Positions 10,650 through 23,449 of a stretch of 64,000 bases of DNA are shown here, piece after piece. The stretch is from Atriophallophorus winterbourni. Lineage: Eukaryota > Platyhelminthes > Trematoda > Plagiorchiida > Microphallidae. The DNA lies in the NCBI GenBank assembly GCA_013407085.1, contig JACCGJ010000267.1:1-64000 (forward strand), given 5' to 3'. Each line of letters opens with the position of its first letter. Positions within the stretch are counted from its first letter, which is position 1. The position numbers were made by a program, and so were the translations under genes. The notes under the pieces are model-generated. The model saw nothing but the letters and a program-made list of their open reading frames with translations. It had not been told where the DNA came from and did not search any database.

Positions 10650-13600
10650 TATTCAATTTTTGTAAAATTAATGGTCTCTTCTACCGTTGCTTACTCCCAT
10701 AGCCTGCATGACTTTTAAACGAAGTTGGTGAATTTTTAATAAACTATTCGTTTCCCGAACACTTATATACTGATTAAGCTAATTCCGTATCGGTTATATC
10801 AGGGTGTACTACCTGCAAGGTCAGAGCACCCATTAAATTGAGAGGCTAAACGTGTTGAAAGCCGTTGAGGTCAACTTGAGGATGTTTCGAAGAGAACACA
10901 ATGACGGAGAAAATGTTGAAATTTCCATTCTGAATGAAACTTGATCTGAGCAGATCGCAAACGTGGTACATTGGAGTGAATATTTGACAACATTGAAGAT
11001 ATTATGGTTAGAGTCGCAACATTTTCTATAAACATAGTGCCTGTGTATGCTGGCAATTCAAAAACTCGGTCGTTCATTATTCCAAGATGAGACACATTCT
11101 GGGATAAAAAGGGAAATGCTCGGTTGAAATTTAGATGACAATAAATACCCTTATTGTGTTATAAGTATGTGTGTTGTCCTATCCGACCACAATAAATACG
11201 GCAAAAACATATTTGGGGTGTGGACTTTCCTTGCGAATATCACTTTTCGTGCACAACACACATGTTCACAATTAGGGGATTGACTTAAAACAGACAACTC
11301 ACAAGGCGAACATTAGAGTTTTGATAACTATTCGAGTACAGTAATGATTAGTCAACTTATACAGACATTGCTGGTTAGACTCCCTGATGAGTGGCGTACA
11401 GCAAACCATGTTTGATAAACGCGTCACAAGTATAACGTTGAATATCAATTTTTCATCATTTGAAAGTTGTATGAAATACATTTATACTGACTCCCGATGT
11501 CTGCTTGTTGCGTAATTGACAATGCCTGTTTTATCTTTTGGCATCCACCACTGCAAAATTCACAGAAAAAGAATTATCGTCTAAAAAATTGTGGCAAGTA
11601 TAAAAATTGAGATAATTTCTAACACGACAATATCGAAACACGTGAAGCAATTTTGGTTAGTTAGTGTTCAATGAATCAATACCCGGTTTTTCCACAAATT
11701 ATTAACAAAACATCTAATCGTCTGATTAATAGATATATTAACATTTTTGACTGTATTTTACTTCGTAGTTAATGGATTTTTAATTAAAACTATTAAGGAG
11801 TCACCATATCGAACAAACTTACTTGGACCCATCATCTCAATACTTCACTAACTAAATTAGGAAGGGTTTATTTTTATATGTTTTTATTTCTGTGTATCAG
11901 CGTTAAGTCTACGCTAACTCCATGTTCTCTTGTATATTGCTTCATATTCTGTACTGCTCATCTGTTATTTTTCACGCACATCTTACAAAAGAATTTGTGT
12001 TACTCAAAATTCGCATCAAGAACATTTTACGCTCAATCTCTATTATATATGAGGATACTGTTGAAAACATATTGAAATAACATTTTACATTTTGCGATCG
12101 GCTCACAAATAACAATATCAATGACAATTCCTACATGCTGCAAGATAATCTCCTCAAAAGTCGATCGTCCAGAAAGCCTATTTTAAAACACATCATATTG
12201 CTTTCTAGAACGTCATGAAATCGAATGTCATTTATAAAATTCCGTTCACGATACATTTGCTAAAAGAAACAGCTTTTTGAAGAATTGGAGTATACTATAC
12301 CTCGTTTATATCATGTGCACTTTTTCTTCAAATAATATTTTTACTTGTTACTTGTTCGGTATTCGTTTTCGAACACTATTCTGAAGCTGAAATTTCGATA
12401 ATTTGATTTCATACTATCATACCTTCCTAATCTTCTAACCACAAATTTTGATGTGTGGGTGTGAGTGACACATTGATTCGGTCATCGTTAGCGCCGGTGA
12501 GTGCTTGACCGGAAATAACTATGTGATTTTGTGTTTTGTGGTTTGTTGTTAGAAACCTATTTAACAGTGTCACTGAAGTATAACTTTGTTCAGCATTTAC
12601 CAACTGTTTCAAGGCTAACAAAACCTGATCTTATTGTCTACACTTAATTACGGCAAGTGTGTAGTGTAAGTGCGAGGATGTGAGTAACACATTATTTGGG
12701 TCATAAACATATAATATTCTGCATAACTCACGGTTAGCTAGCCATATCACATTCAAGACAAATATAATCAGAATATGTGTTTCATCGGTTATATGCTAAT
12801 TCCAGTCAACATCATTATCAACATAATCACAAGAATAGTTTCAAGGAAATGATATCCGAAAGATTTAACGTTTATTTCTAGCCAAACACTCTAGTACACA
12901 ACATAATGTTTCTATTGTTATAATATAACACATTCCGTTAATACGTCATTTGCTTCACACTGGTCGTACAAACATATCCACTTTCATGAAAATAGCTATC
13001 TTTTCCCGTAAGATAAATATACGTAGCAATTAGTATTTTTGTTTCAAAATTCTATGCAATCACGCCCCACTATTTTCAGTTTTTGTGTAAATATACGGCA
13101 AAATTGTTTTTCAATTGTTAATTTCAATTAGATCTTACAGCTTCGCAGAACAACAGTCGCCTTCAGACCATAATGAGATGCAAGATTTATTAATCAAGAT
13201 TTGTGATTGAAAAAGCAATTAACTTTAAAATAGCCATAGAGTCGAACTATGGGTAAACATATATATATATATATAATCAAATTCTATGGGACGAAAATAG
13301 TTTATTAATAGTTGAGGTCAAAATTGAGATGAGCATTCATAAAATCGTCAAGGTTCGATTTGAATATAGATAATCTGTTTGAGCTTACTAATAATAATAT
13401 GTATTCTTGGACATCCAAGGCATGCATACATGATCAGTTTATCAAAATCTGAACAGCAAAAGAAAATAGAACAGTGCAAGTGACCGAAGTCATTTGGATT
13501 TTTGAACATTTTTTCCGTGCAAAAAGGGAAATGATTATACAGTAGGTAATAAAAAATTTCAATTTCTAATAGAAATAAAATTTCATTTAAATTATGTCAA

Positions 13601-13840
13601 AATTTACGAATGGCAAGGATGCAAGAAACAAATGGAGAACAGAAATGTAAGGTTATTATGGGAAACGTGGTGCGAATTGTAATGAAGTTGTCATAAAAAA
13701 GATAAATAAATTATATATGCATAAATCCATGTTTTTACGGAAAGTTTGGTTGAGAAGATTGAAAAGGGAAGATAAATCCATTGGAATAAGAAAATCTAAG
13801 AAATTGTGGGGGATTAGATAGGGTGTGGCTACTAGCAAGG
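10650..13840. other. AT-rich intergenic DNA
   Basis: No convincing coding region. It holds the second arm of the direct repeat (10970-11035), a minus-strand copy of short repeat Q (about 12430-12610), a (TA)n run near 13258-13276, and a repeat-K copy (13385-13500). Small ORFs here have no recognisable domains and low-complexity AT-driven composition. Confidence 0.5.
12430..12610 (-). repeat. Short interspersed repeat Q, copy 1
   Basis: The reverse complement aligns with 45287-45440 and 52448-52580. Shared segments include ACAA(A/C)CCAC and GGTCAAGCACTCA, and GATGACC followed by GTG...CTCACA. The copy is diverged. Confidence 0.5.
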
Positions 13841-14093
13841 AGTATGCAGTAGGGTGCTGTGCTCCAATACTCTTGAAGAATTGTAGACGAATCGAACTAA
13901 AATTTGTTCACCCAACACTGCTATTTTCCATCCTCCCCTCTATTTGTTTAGGACTAGGCAACCTGACAGTATCTTGACCTACATGCACTAAGACTGCGCT
14001 ATAATTGCAAATCGGCAAGCACTATTATATCGCTTCTTGCTTCCATTGAGAGAGAACGAATTTATTCGTAGAATTCGTCCTTCACCCCTTCTG

Positions 14094-14345
14094 TCCCACA
14101 GTGCACGGATGTGCAATCGTACAGTAATTTTGTACTGTGCAGCTAACACCGTGCTAAATTGATTGGCCACCGGTAGTGAGCTGCATGCTGAAACATGCTG
14201 GAGTCTCATTACCATTTCTATTCTATTGTCTCTCATATCTGTCTAGGCCTGGGCAACCTGACAGTATCTTAGCCCATGTGCAGTCTCTGACTGTGCGGCA
14301 CTTTGCCTGGATCAGGTTTGTGCTTTCATACATACATACTGTCCC
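14094..14345 (+). repeat. SINE-like repeat P (inside duplicated block copy 1)
   Basis: Near full-length P: starts at TGCACGGATGTGCAATCGT, passes TTGATTGGCCACCGGTAGTG, GCCTGGGCAACCTGACAGTA and CTGGATCAGG, and ends in a short CATACATAC tail. It is one of more than 15 copies in the window and has no coding capacity. Confidence 0.8.
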
Positions 14346-14366
14346 ACAGTTTGTGAGTGCGTACAC

Positions 14367-14810
14367 CTAGATAACGAATAGGTTACGTCTCACTTCGCTG
14401 TGTTTCTTCACTCTGCTATAGCTCAAAAATCTCGCTGCGCACAGTCTACAGGTTTCCGCTATTTGCCTAAGAATAATTCCAAAACCAGCTAGGCCAGCAG
14501 AGCAAGCAACGGGATCACTGGACACATGTAAGTAAAACCTACTCCCAAGAAACATAGAAGAACTCAGTTGAAATACGGAATCGGTGTCACTAAGACGGGT
14601 TTCCGATGGACAATATATGTCGATACCTAGTGTCTCTAGATAGCGGGCTAGTCCAGACTGTTCTCGTTGTTGCAGGGTTTTTGGCATTGAACGCGGCAAG
14701 CCTAATAGGGGCATGTGGTCGGAAGAAAGCGTTGGAAATGGACATCTGTCTTTAAACAGTTGGCTGCAGCAGAATGCATTCAGCATTGATGGCCTAAAGT
14801 ACATCATGGA
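14367..14810 (-). pseudogene. RTE-type LINE endonuclease, N-terminal fragment
   Basis: A minus-strand ORF of 146 codons contains QREQSGLARYLETLGIDIYC followed by SETRLSD. In RTE-clade LINEs this is the N-terminus of the apurinic-type endonuclease (GLARTLESL.IDI..VSETR, where the Glu is metal-binding). It continues into a GLAGFGIIL segment. Catalytic residues downstream (GDMNA, SDH) are missing, so it is a fragment. The same ORF is repeated at 37869-38309 with a Pro to Leu change before SETR. No RT follows on this strand. Confidence 0.75.
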
Positions 14811-14829
14811 GAGAAGGTGAGTGGATGAC

Positions 14830-15520
14830 GTTGCTGGATAATGACTTAAATGTGACGTTCAGTATGTTGGTATATATGTTGGAAATTGCAAGCCTGGATC
14901 CCGGTAAAGTAACGAACAATCAATGACTATAAGTGGTGTGTGATACTGCTTGGTTTATCAGGCCTATATATTGGTATAAAGCAAAAAGAATGTGGCGTTG
15001 AGACTCCTGAGTGATTCGCTTGCAGCTTGCTGCCGTTCGCACGGTGTAATTTTCACAGTACAGAAGCGCTATGCGAATAATTATCCCTAGCATTCAGTCA
15101 CATTGAATGCATCATCATAAGGTGTTTTCCTTGGTTTGCGAACTATATGTGATCTCACTAAAATATGGGTAGGTTTTAAGATCTTGATTACACTACTGAA
15201 ATCAATCGTGCAATTGATGAGACAATAGACTAGTTGTTTTTAAATGACTCTTTTTTGTGTATATAGTTTGCTGATATTTTTTCTCACTCCTTTGCTCTTT
15301 GGACCCGTCAGTCGAATAAGTTTGAAGAATTTGCGCATGTTACCAGCATTATTGGCTATTTCCATTTGTTCGACCTTATTTGGCCACAATGTTTCTCTTT
15401 CTAGCCTCAACCTCCGTTTAAATTCAGTCTGACGCGCCTACGCTTTGTATTGTGTTCAGGACCAGAAGGTATTTGGTGCCACTGGTGAAGAATTGATATA
15501 GAACGTTGTAAAATCCAATG
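14830..15520. other. Non-coding part of duplicated block
   Basis: No gene recognised. In copy 2 the equivalent sequence is broken near 15282 by about 457 extra bases (38781-39238). Confidence 0.5.
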
Positions 15521-15521
15521 G

Positions 15522-15985
15522 CCGTTGCGCCGAGACTGGACCCCGTTGCGCCGAGACTGGATCTTGACGTGGTGCAGCGGCTTGCGTGCCTCGATGATCC
15601 ATTGAGCTATACTGGGTGATGTCTTCGTGGCATCTTCAGAGTTACTCATACCAGGTTGGTCAATGGTGAGAAGCCAGACAAACACAGTCTCCTTGTTCCT
15701 CATGGACATTGTATACCAGGAGAGGCGTATGAATCCGCAAGGATCACCGCTCGACTGGTTTGGGATGATGTCGGGAGTCCCTGCTTGGTCTCTACCTCGC
15801 GAATGGCTTGTGAACTGTACCTACAGTATCCGGCCCCGATAGGTGCGATCCTTAATCTCGCTCCGCTGCCTTGCGGGTTAGGCTTTCGGGCCAAAGGCTT
15901 GAGGTGGGAGTCCTCAAGATCAAACTCCTCTACTTCGGCCTGGGCAACCGGTAGTATCACGCCCACACCCAAAAGGGTGGCACTT
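15522..15985 (+). repeat. Interspersed repeat M, copy 1
   Basis: Opens with two tandem copies of GTTGCGCCGAGACTGGA (about 15525 and 15545). It then has a segment with GATCCATTGAGCTATACTGG that recurs at 39625-40045 and, inverted and shorter, at 41935-42240. That makes it a dispersed repeat and not only part of the duplication. A 90-codon minus-strand ORF and overlapping plus ORFs here have no domain I recognise. Confidence 0.6.
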
Positions 15986-16049
15986 TTTCATTTTTAAATG
16001 ATTGTGTAAAAAAATATATATATATATAAAATCCAATGGGGCTTCGGGG

Positions 16050-18940
16050 CTGATTGTGTAGTCCCACAGGCTGATATTGCGGCGACACGCATCTTTCCAT
16101 CTTTCATCGGCAGTTGCACACCGATCTACTGGGAGTGTTACTCAAGGTGGTCTTATACATTTCTTTGACTGCAGGCTGAGATAATTTTTCTACCGCAATG
16201 CTTTTCCTATTCGAAGGTTTCGTACCGGAGAAATATAACGATAACCAAAGTTTTGTCGTGCTCTCGTGAGAAGATGTCTTGCTTGCTCATCAAAGTTCAG
16301 AGAAGAGGAATACATAAATCCGATATCCCTAACTTCTACAGTAGGAGTTATGGTTGAGCCATTTAATGTAAGTGTGTCACAGGGGATTAAGCAGCGTAAT
16401 CCCATATAGTGTGTCTTAGGAGCCGAAAATTCTAATCCCCATTGCGCGCCCCAGCTTGATAGAGATGCAACATCAGTGTTAAGGGATATCAGAGTTTGTG
16501 GCATTCCATTAGGTGGAAATGATAGGACGACCTTTATGTCATCAGCGAGGATAAAGAGTTTAGAGTGGTTCACAACACTTTGCAGATCTTTAACATAGAT
16601 GAGAAAAAGAACGGGGCCTAGAACGCTGCCCTGAATTTCGCCACTTGGAATCGGCTGATTGGGTGAAGTAACACCGTTAACGTTAACTGAAAAGGTGCGA
16701 CCAGACAGAAAAGAATGAAACCAGCTTAATAAAGACCCGTGAATAGCTAAATATGATAACTTCAAAAGGAGTGGTGTATGTGGAACCCGATCGAAAGTCT
16801 TGCTAATGTTTAGGAATACAATATTCACTTATAATCCTTGGTCTAGTGAACTGGTTATATGATCTAAATATTCTAACTGGCAGGTTACACAAGATTTTCG
16901 GTTTAGGAAACCATGTTGGACTGGGGAGAACGCATCTGGGCCAAGGTAGTCCAACAAAGATTTCTTAATTACCTTTTCAAATAAGCTAGAGAGAATAGAA
17001 GTGTGATTAATAAGGCGATAATTCGTAACGAGGTTCGAATTACCATATTTTAAACGTGGGATAATAACCGAGTGTTACCAATGAGTTGGAAAGATTCCGG
17101 ATTTGAGAGAAATATTAAAAAGATTTAATAAGAGTAAGGAAAAATCTTCACCGATGTTGTGTAAGATAGCTGATATAAAACCTACACCATCGGGCTTGTA
17201 AGAGATTTTACTTCGACGGGAAATGTTTTTTACCTCTTTTGAAGTCAAAGTAAAGGAGTGAATAGTGTTTAAGGGAACGTTATTGTTTGTCGGTGGATGG
17301 TAAATGTTATTATCAAATTAGCTGCTGAAGAATGGAGAGAAAGCATCACTTATTATGGGCTGGTCAGTAGTAAATACATCCTTATTATCCTTTTGATAAA
17401 TAATTGAAGGAATGTCACGTTTTAATGAGATACATCTATTCTTCGTGAGGGAATTCAAGGACTTAGTATTTGAGTCAGTGCTTGAAGCCTTTCTTTGACG
17501 CTCTAGGAGGCGAAATTTAATACCTGGGAGAGAGTTACATAGCTCATGCCGGTGTTTAACACAGAAGAAGTTAAAATTATGATTCTCAGAAGTAGAGAGA
17601 CGAGCAATCTTTATCGAGAAGGGTTATGGGGTTATGTTTACTTCTCCTAATATGAGAGGTAGACGAACTCCGAAGGCATGCTAAGAGGTTACATGAAAAA
17701 TCTAAGAAATACGAATAAAGTCTGAAGAAAGAAAAAATTCAGTAGAGTCAGTGTCTCTGAGAAGATTCAAAAACTAAGTCCAGTTGATATAAACTTTTTC
17801 ATCTTTGTGAATATATGCCGGCTTCCGAAAAAGGCGCAGAACGCAAGTGACCATATTGTGGTCGCAACGAGGTAGTAGAGCTAAAATTTCCACGTTGCCA
17901 GGATCATTTCCTAGAGTAAAGATCTGGTCTGAAATGCTGGATAGTCATGTAGGCTTTTTCACAGATTGTGTGAAACCTAAATGATTATTCGTTCTAGCGA
18001 ATGCTGAAAATTTATTCAAAATGTGGGGGTATTTCCAGCTGATGCATGGCATGGTAAAATCCTCAGCAATAATTTCATTGCTGAGATGGGCAATGGATGC
18101 CTCAGTAAAGACATTTATAAGCTTATCAATATTGAGTGTGTAAGGAGATGCTGGGTTATAGATGCACCCTATAAGAGCATCAAGAGAGAGTATGGTGATC
18201 CAAATCGAGTCATCTAGATCTTTTAGCATATGAGAACTGTATATTTCTGCCGGAAAATCTGTATTAACATAAATGAGAATACCACCACCACGGGTATGGG
18301 TGCGGTCCTTACGAAACATGAATAGTTATCTAGTTCAAGTGAAACGTTGGGAACGTTATGAGATGTCCACGTCTCTGTGATGAGAACTATTTCCTACGGG
18401 TTTAAGATCAAGAAAAGTTGAAGCGTAGGATGCTTAGAGATAATCGACCGTGCATTAAATAATAGAAGATGAATTTGAGGATAATCAACATGTGTAACCG
18501 AAAGTGATTTACATGAGTGGTCTTAAATTGATGCTGTTAATTTAAGTAAGGGTTTCGGTAATAAGAAGTAAAATTTTGCATTGGTATATACCTGGTTTGA
18601 AAAGGGTCTAGGTAGATATTAAACAGGTTCCCATTCATGAAGGGACGCTGATCTAGGGTACCTGATGTGTATTGAAGTGAAAAATGGTAGTGTCTTGAAG
18701 AAGGATAGTGAGGATGGGAATGCTTAGGAAAGAAAGGACTATGGGGAGGAATAATTGGGCCAAATGGGTCAGATGTGACCGGGAAGTGTCTATGGACAGG
18801 ATGATAAGAGTATAAACCATGATACATGCGATCAGAAATTGAAATGTCTTTTGGAGAAATGGTGTCCAGGCGAGTGCAGCACAGTCGAGAACCGGGTGTA
18901 TATATGTTTTCATCGTGAGAGGAAATCACCTCGGTGAAAG
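16050..18940 (-). mobile_element. LINE family H (jockey/CR1 group), decayed minus-strand copy
   Basis: Reading from 18940 downward there is an ORF1-like Pro/His/Tyr-rich end (18537-18929), then endonuclease remnants (GGGILIYVNTDFP near 18290 and a decayed catalytic region with EDFTMP near 18065). The RT follows: 16190-16828 has FLNISKTFDRVPHTPLLLK (motif A with Asp changed to Asn), GEIQGSVLGPVLFLIYVKDL and FILADDIKVVL (ADD retained). Many stops separate the pieces. A plus-strand sister copy lies at 19640-22770 with its 5' end facing this one. Confidence 0.8.
16190..16828 (-). pseudogene. Family H reverse transcriptase, central part
   Basis: An open stretch of 212 codons covers RT motifs A to the thumb. 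Motif A reads FLNISKTFDRV, where the expected first catalytic aspartate (F.D.SKAFD) is Asn. The GVPQGSV block reads GEIQGSV. The second metal site (ADD) is intact. It ends near YRYISPVRNLRIGKAL, a sequence also present at the truncated end of the duplicated block copy 2 (to 40324). With a mutated motif A and no upstream continuity it cannot encode an active enzyme. Confidence 0.75.
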
Positions 18941-18944
18941 ACGT

Positions 18945-19370
18945 CCAAATATCAGCGGCAACATACTGAGTAGCCGGAACGTGCTATTGTGAACGGTTCA
19001 ACATTGCGGAACATTTTCCATACTACCGAAAATCCAAACACATAGGTCCTTTTCTTCCGCGATGTACTCCAGGATTTTGTCGCGTAGCGTGCATTGATAG
19101 GGAAGACAAGGTCACGACCAATCAAAATGTTCTGAGAACTTTGCATGTTCAGTGGCAGTATATGTTTGGATGACCAGTTGTACAGAGCATTCCAATCGTT
19201 TTGTAGCAAAATACAATAATCAGTATTGCTGATTCGCCTCCATACTTTTATATCGTCAGCAAAGCTGAACCATCCTACTATCATTTGGGATTGGCAAATC
19301 GTTCATATAGATTAAAATTAGATTGGTCCAAGCACTGAAAACATTAGGAGGTATACCAATTTACCAACAC
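18945..19370 (-). mobile_element. LINE family D RT fragment
   Basis: The minus strand gives a decayed GIPPNVFSAWTNLILIYMND block ([16 protein letters not shown]), then FADDIKVWRRISNTDYCIL. The latter resembles the family-D reading near 2200 ([14 protein letters not shown]). It lies exactly between the two H elements. Confidence 0.6.
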
Positions 19371-19639
19371 GCTGAACATATTTACATATCTGCTGCGTTG
19401 TCTACCTGCGACTTTGTATTTTTTCGTGCCAATCATGTACGTCGACCACTTCACCCACCATACACTGGGCAGTACAAGGGTCGCAGCAGAGATCCGAAGT
19501 TCTTCGTTATTGACCGGAATGAAAAACCGTGAAACATTACTCCCAGATGTCAAACCGAGAGAAACAGGATTATTCATCCGCTTCAACTGAAACCATTCGT
19601 GCCCTCGATCACACTGTTTAACACCTAATCCTTTGTGTC

Positions 19640-22600
19640 TCAATCTATTCGCTCCTAACAGTCAAAAAGAGCGGGTTTTTGAAATTTGGCAAGTCATTAT
19701 TCTCGTCATCACATTTTACGTATTTTACTTCGGATCATTATGTCGCATTACAAACATTTGGAATCGTCAAGAACAGCATACCGTACTACAACTCAAACGA
19801 AAAAATGTTCGGTTGTTCTGGACGAAAATATGTTTACGGTCTTATCCACGGTACAGAACCTAGAAAACAAGATCGATTCCGTCACGACTAAGCTGTCCAC
19901 GGTTTCAAACATTTTCAATATCTAAGAGCCTCTTACCATTCTACTTGACCATAATTTTGAATTAGACTCTGATTTACTTCGACGCACGAATCAATTTATA
20001 GAGTCGCTAAGCTCAGAAATTGAGCAGCGTTAAAACCGTGCCAAAAATCTTATTCTGCTTAACGTGGCTGACAGATATCCTTTAGTAGATCTTACAAAGA
20101 TATTTCTGTCGCGATATGGCTTCTTCCTAGACTCAGCATCTGTTACTAGAATCAGAAAACCTCCCAATAATAGTAATGCACCGATTTTAACAAAATTTGC
20201 CAACGAAAATTATGCGTCGCACATAATTAATAACCAACAAGTATTAAAACTTTTACCGCAATTTTCTAATGTTTTAATCAAGCCTGACAACAAACCTTCA
20301 CAACGAAAGTGCCTTCGAAAGGTTTCTAAAGTTGTGAAACACACAACAGCTATCGCCAACCTCATAGACATAGATGTTGTCAATAATTCCGCATCAGCTA
20401 CCGCACCCGAAATTCACACTTCTGATGTTATTACTATATGATGTACTACCACCCTAACAGCTAAATCTAAGTTGAACATTGATGACGCAATATTAACACC
20501 CGGCCCAAATAGCCATGTCCCCACTGATGAAACCGTCACCGCAGGTTTGCAGCCCTCAGCTCGACCTATAATTGAAGCCACAAACAAGTTGGGCTCCCTG
20601 TCTTCAAATCAAATTCACCCATACTACGTGGTGGACCGCGCATCAATAGGAAGCATACGGTCGGGCGAAATTTTGTTGGAAATAATCCATCTTATGTCTT
20701 ATGTACTTATCACCCCGTACATAGACGGTTCCCGGTTATATCTGGCCCACTTTATCCACTTATCCCACCGCAAATTCATTTTAATCCCAAAAACCCACAC
20801 TACACTCATCCTTCAAGAACTTACACTTCTCCTTTTCAATACGCTCCGGGTCTCTTAGATCAGCGCCCCCTCATGAATGGGAACCAGTTTAGTGCTTACA
20901 TAAACCCATTTCAAAACATGTATGGCCCAATGGAAAAATTTCCCTTCCTTTACCACAAACATTACCCATATTTGCCCCATCAATTTCGAACAAATCGTGA
21001 TAATCATTCTTTATTACACATGTTAAATATCCTAAAATTCGCCTTTCCTTACTTAATGCTCGGTCAATTATTTCCAAGCTCCCCACAATTTAACATTTCT
21101 TGCAATCAAACCCACACGAAATAATTCTCATAACAGAAACGTGGACTATTAATGACGTTGCCAACGTTTCATTTGAACTAACCAACTATTTTATGTTTTG
21201 TAGGGACCGCAACCACACTCGTAGTAGTGGTATTCTCATAATGTTAGTACAGATTCCCAAGCGAAAACACAGTTTCCGTATATTAGATGATCGTGACGAC
21301 TCAATTTAGATCTTCTCACCTTTTCTTGATGCTCTCATATGGTGTATTCACAACCCGCCATCTTCATCCACACTCACTGTTGATAAGCTCATGAATGTTT
21401 TCACTGAGGCGTCCATTACCCTCTTCAATAATAAGATTATTTCTGGAGACTTCAACATGCCATACGCCTGCTGGAATTCCTCGTATTCTTCAAATAAATT
21501 CTCATTCTTCTCCAAAACGATTCATCTTTAGGTTTCACACAATCTGCGAAGAAGCCTACGAGGCTGTCCAGCGTTTTAGATTTGATTTTTACTTCAGGCA
21601 CTGATCCCACCAACGTTGAAATCTTACCTCCACTACCCGGTTGTGACCATAATATGATAACTTGCGTTTTGCGTCTTTCGCAAAAACCAGCACATATACG
21701 CAAAGATGAGAAAGTTCATATCAATTGGACGAAGTTTTCGAACATTCTTAAAACTTGCGACTGGACAGAATTCTTTCTTCCCTTAAACTTCAAGCGCATC
21801 TCCTCGATTTTTCATGCTAACATCTCAGTATGCCTTCGAAGTTCGTCTTCCTCTCATATTAGGAAGCGTAAGCGGGACCCAATGAACCTTCTGGAGAAAA
21901 TGATAGCTCGCCTTTCTGCTACTGTGAACCATAAGTTAGATTTATTTTCGGTTATGCGCAGACACGAACTCTGTAACTCTCTTTAAAATGTTAAGATTCG
22001 TCTTCTAGATCGCCAAGAAAGAAAGGCTTTAAGCAGTGACTCAATGATGAAATCATAAAATTACCTTTCGAAGACCAGGTGTATCCGGTCAACACATGAT
22101 ATTCCCTCCATAATATACCACGAAGATGATAAAGAAATAGTCACTTCTGATGCGATCACAATAAGTCAGGCTTTCTCTTTATTCTACAGCAGCTCGTTCA
22201 ATAACAACCCTTACCATCCACCAGCAAACAACAGCACTCCCTTAAATACTATTGACTCCTTTACTTTTTCTGTAAAAAAAGTAAAAGACATTTCTCGTCG
22301 AAGTAAAATCTCTTACAAGCCCGATGGTGTAGGTTTTATATCAGCTATCTTACACAACAGCAGTGAAGATTTTCCCTCACTCTTATTAAATCTTTTCAAT
22401 ATTTCTCTCAATTGTGGAATTTTTCCAACTCATTGGAAACACTCTGTTATTTTCCCACGTTTGAAATCTGGTAATTCGAACCTCGTTACGAATTATCGCC
22501 CTATTAATCACACTCCTATTCTCTCTAGCCTATTTAAAAAGGTAATTAGGAAATCTTTGTTGGACTACCTTAGCCCAGATGCATTCTTCCCAGACCAACA

Positions 22601-22770
22601 TGGTTTCCTAAACCAAAAATCTTGTGTAGCCTGCCAGTTAGAATACTTGGATCGCATAACCGCTTGTTTTGAACAAGGACTAGCAGTGATTGTTTATTCT
22701 TGAGCATAAGCAAAGCTTTCGATCGGGTTCCCCATACGCTACTCCTTTCTTACCCTTGTAAATTTACCAT
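19640..22770 (+). mobile_element. LINE family H, plus-strand copy, 3' truncated at RT motif A
   Basis: From 5' to 3': an ORF1-like part with a possible coiled-coil (TVQNLENKIDSVTTKLSTV near 19850), a segment rich in Asn, Pro and Tyr (20064-21124), endonuclease remnants (LITETWTINDV near 21128; RDRNHTRSSGILI near 21205), a linker, and the RT start with KPDGVGFISAILHN, NYRPINHTP and DQHGFLNQKSCVACQL. The element stops at FDRVPHTLLL near 22745. At least six frame breaks or stops are present. It pairs in divergent orientation with the minus H copy at 16050-18940. Confidence 0.8.
21582..21986 (+). pseudogene. Family H ORF2 fragment (endonuclease end to linker)
   Basis: An open stretch of 134 codons beginning within the last part of the endonuclease (LPGCDHNMITCVL, an SDH-like site changed to CDH) and running into the basic linker before the RT (RKRKRDPMNLLEKMIARL). 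The reading breaks by stop soon after and resumes in other frames toward the RT at 22300. It is not functional on its own. Confidence 0.6.
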
Positions 22771-23445
22771 CCTTCATTAAACTCAAAATTTTAAAAAATC
22801 CTGCTTGATAAGGTCATTTTTACTATTCATTTATTTTGTACACATTGATAACCCGATCATGTTTTTGCATGCCTTGGTTTACCAAAAATATAGTATTATT
22901 ATTATTAAACAAGTTCTGGCCGTAGAGTCTATCTTCCTTGAAGTTTTGATGATATCACAAACTAACGCTTTCATCGAGCGCATTTTTTCGTTCCCGACGC
23001 TCCAGAGAGGACTTTGGTGCTTTCTATACACATTTTGTTTGTCTCATTCACTGTTAACCTTTAACTTTGTACGCAGATTTATGAGGATACAGATTTCCAT
23101 TCGATCGGAGCCGCTCTTCTCATCTCATTTGAAATATGTGCATCATGCATGAAATTCGTATTGTCTGTTTTAAGAATTTCGTTTGCCTGTTTTAAAGAAA
23201 CTGATCCATACTTCAGCCGTGAATTTCTCTCGGATCTACCGATTTAGTATTTGTGATAATACTTCGACGTCTGGACTTAATCTGTGAATCGACGATCCAT
23301 AGAGTATCGTTTCACAATGGGATTGTACATTTAATGTGAGTGGTTACTTTTTCAGTTATACATATATATTGTGGTTTTCGCGTAGCCAGAACCACCACAA
23401 AATCAAATACTGGAGTTTCTGTTCATTATACAGGATATTTTTCAT
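22771..23445. other. Intergenic DNA with inverted repeat-K copy
   Basis: 22830-22910 is repeat K on the minus strand (CATGCCTTGGTTTACCAAAA then a TTATTATTATT run). Nothing else recognised. Confidence 0.45.
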
Positions 23446-23449
23446 CAGC

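Larger units (their letters stand above)
13909..16242 (+). repeat. Duplicated block, copy 1 (partner 37413-40324)
   Basis: From CACCCAACACT at 13909 the sequence matches 37413 onward at very high identity through an SINE-like P copy, an RTE endonuclease fragment, a family-M repeat and the tail of LINE H. It stops matching at 16242/40324. Copy 2 carries two extra insertions (about 38781-39238 and 39531-39636). In copy 1 the H element continues intact past the breakpoint, so copy 1 is probably the ancestral context. Confidence 0.85.

Noticed and set aside
11384..11410. CTGATGAG-containing hammerhead-like segment
   Set aside because: No GAAA partner at the right distance and no flanking stems.
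11878..12075. 65-codon hydrophobic ORF in AT-rich DNA
   Set aside because: No homologous features; composition is what AT-rich sequence gives by chance.
15627..15997. Several overlapping ORFs of 70-113 codons in repeat M
   Set aside because: Frames are not conserved in copy 2, which has many indels, and no domain is visible.
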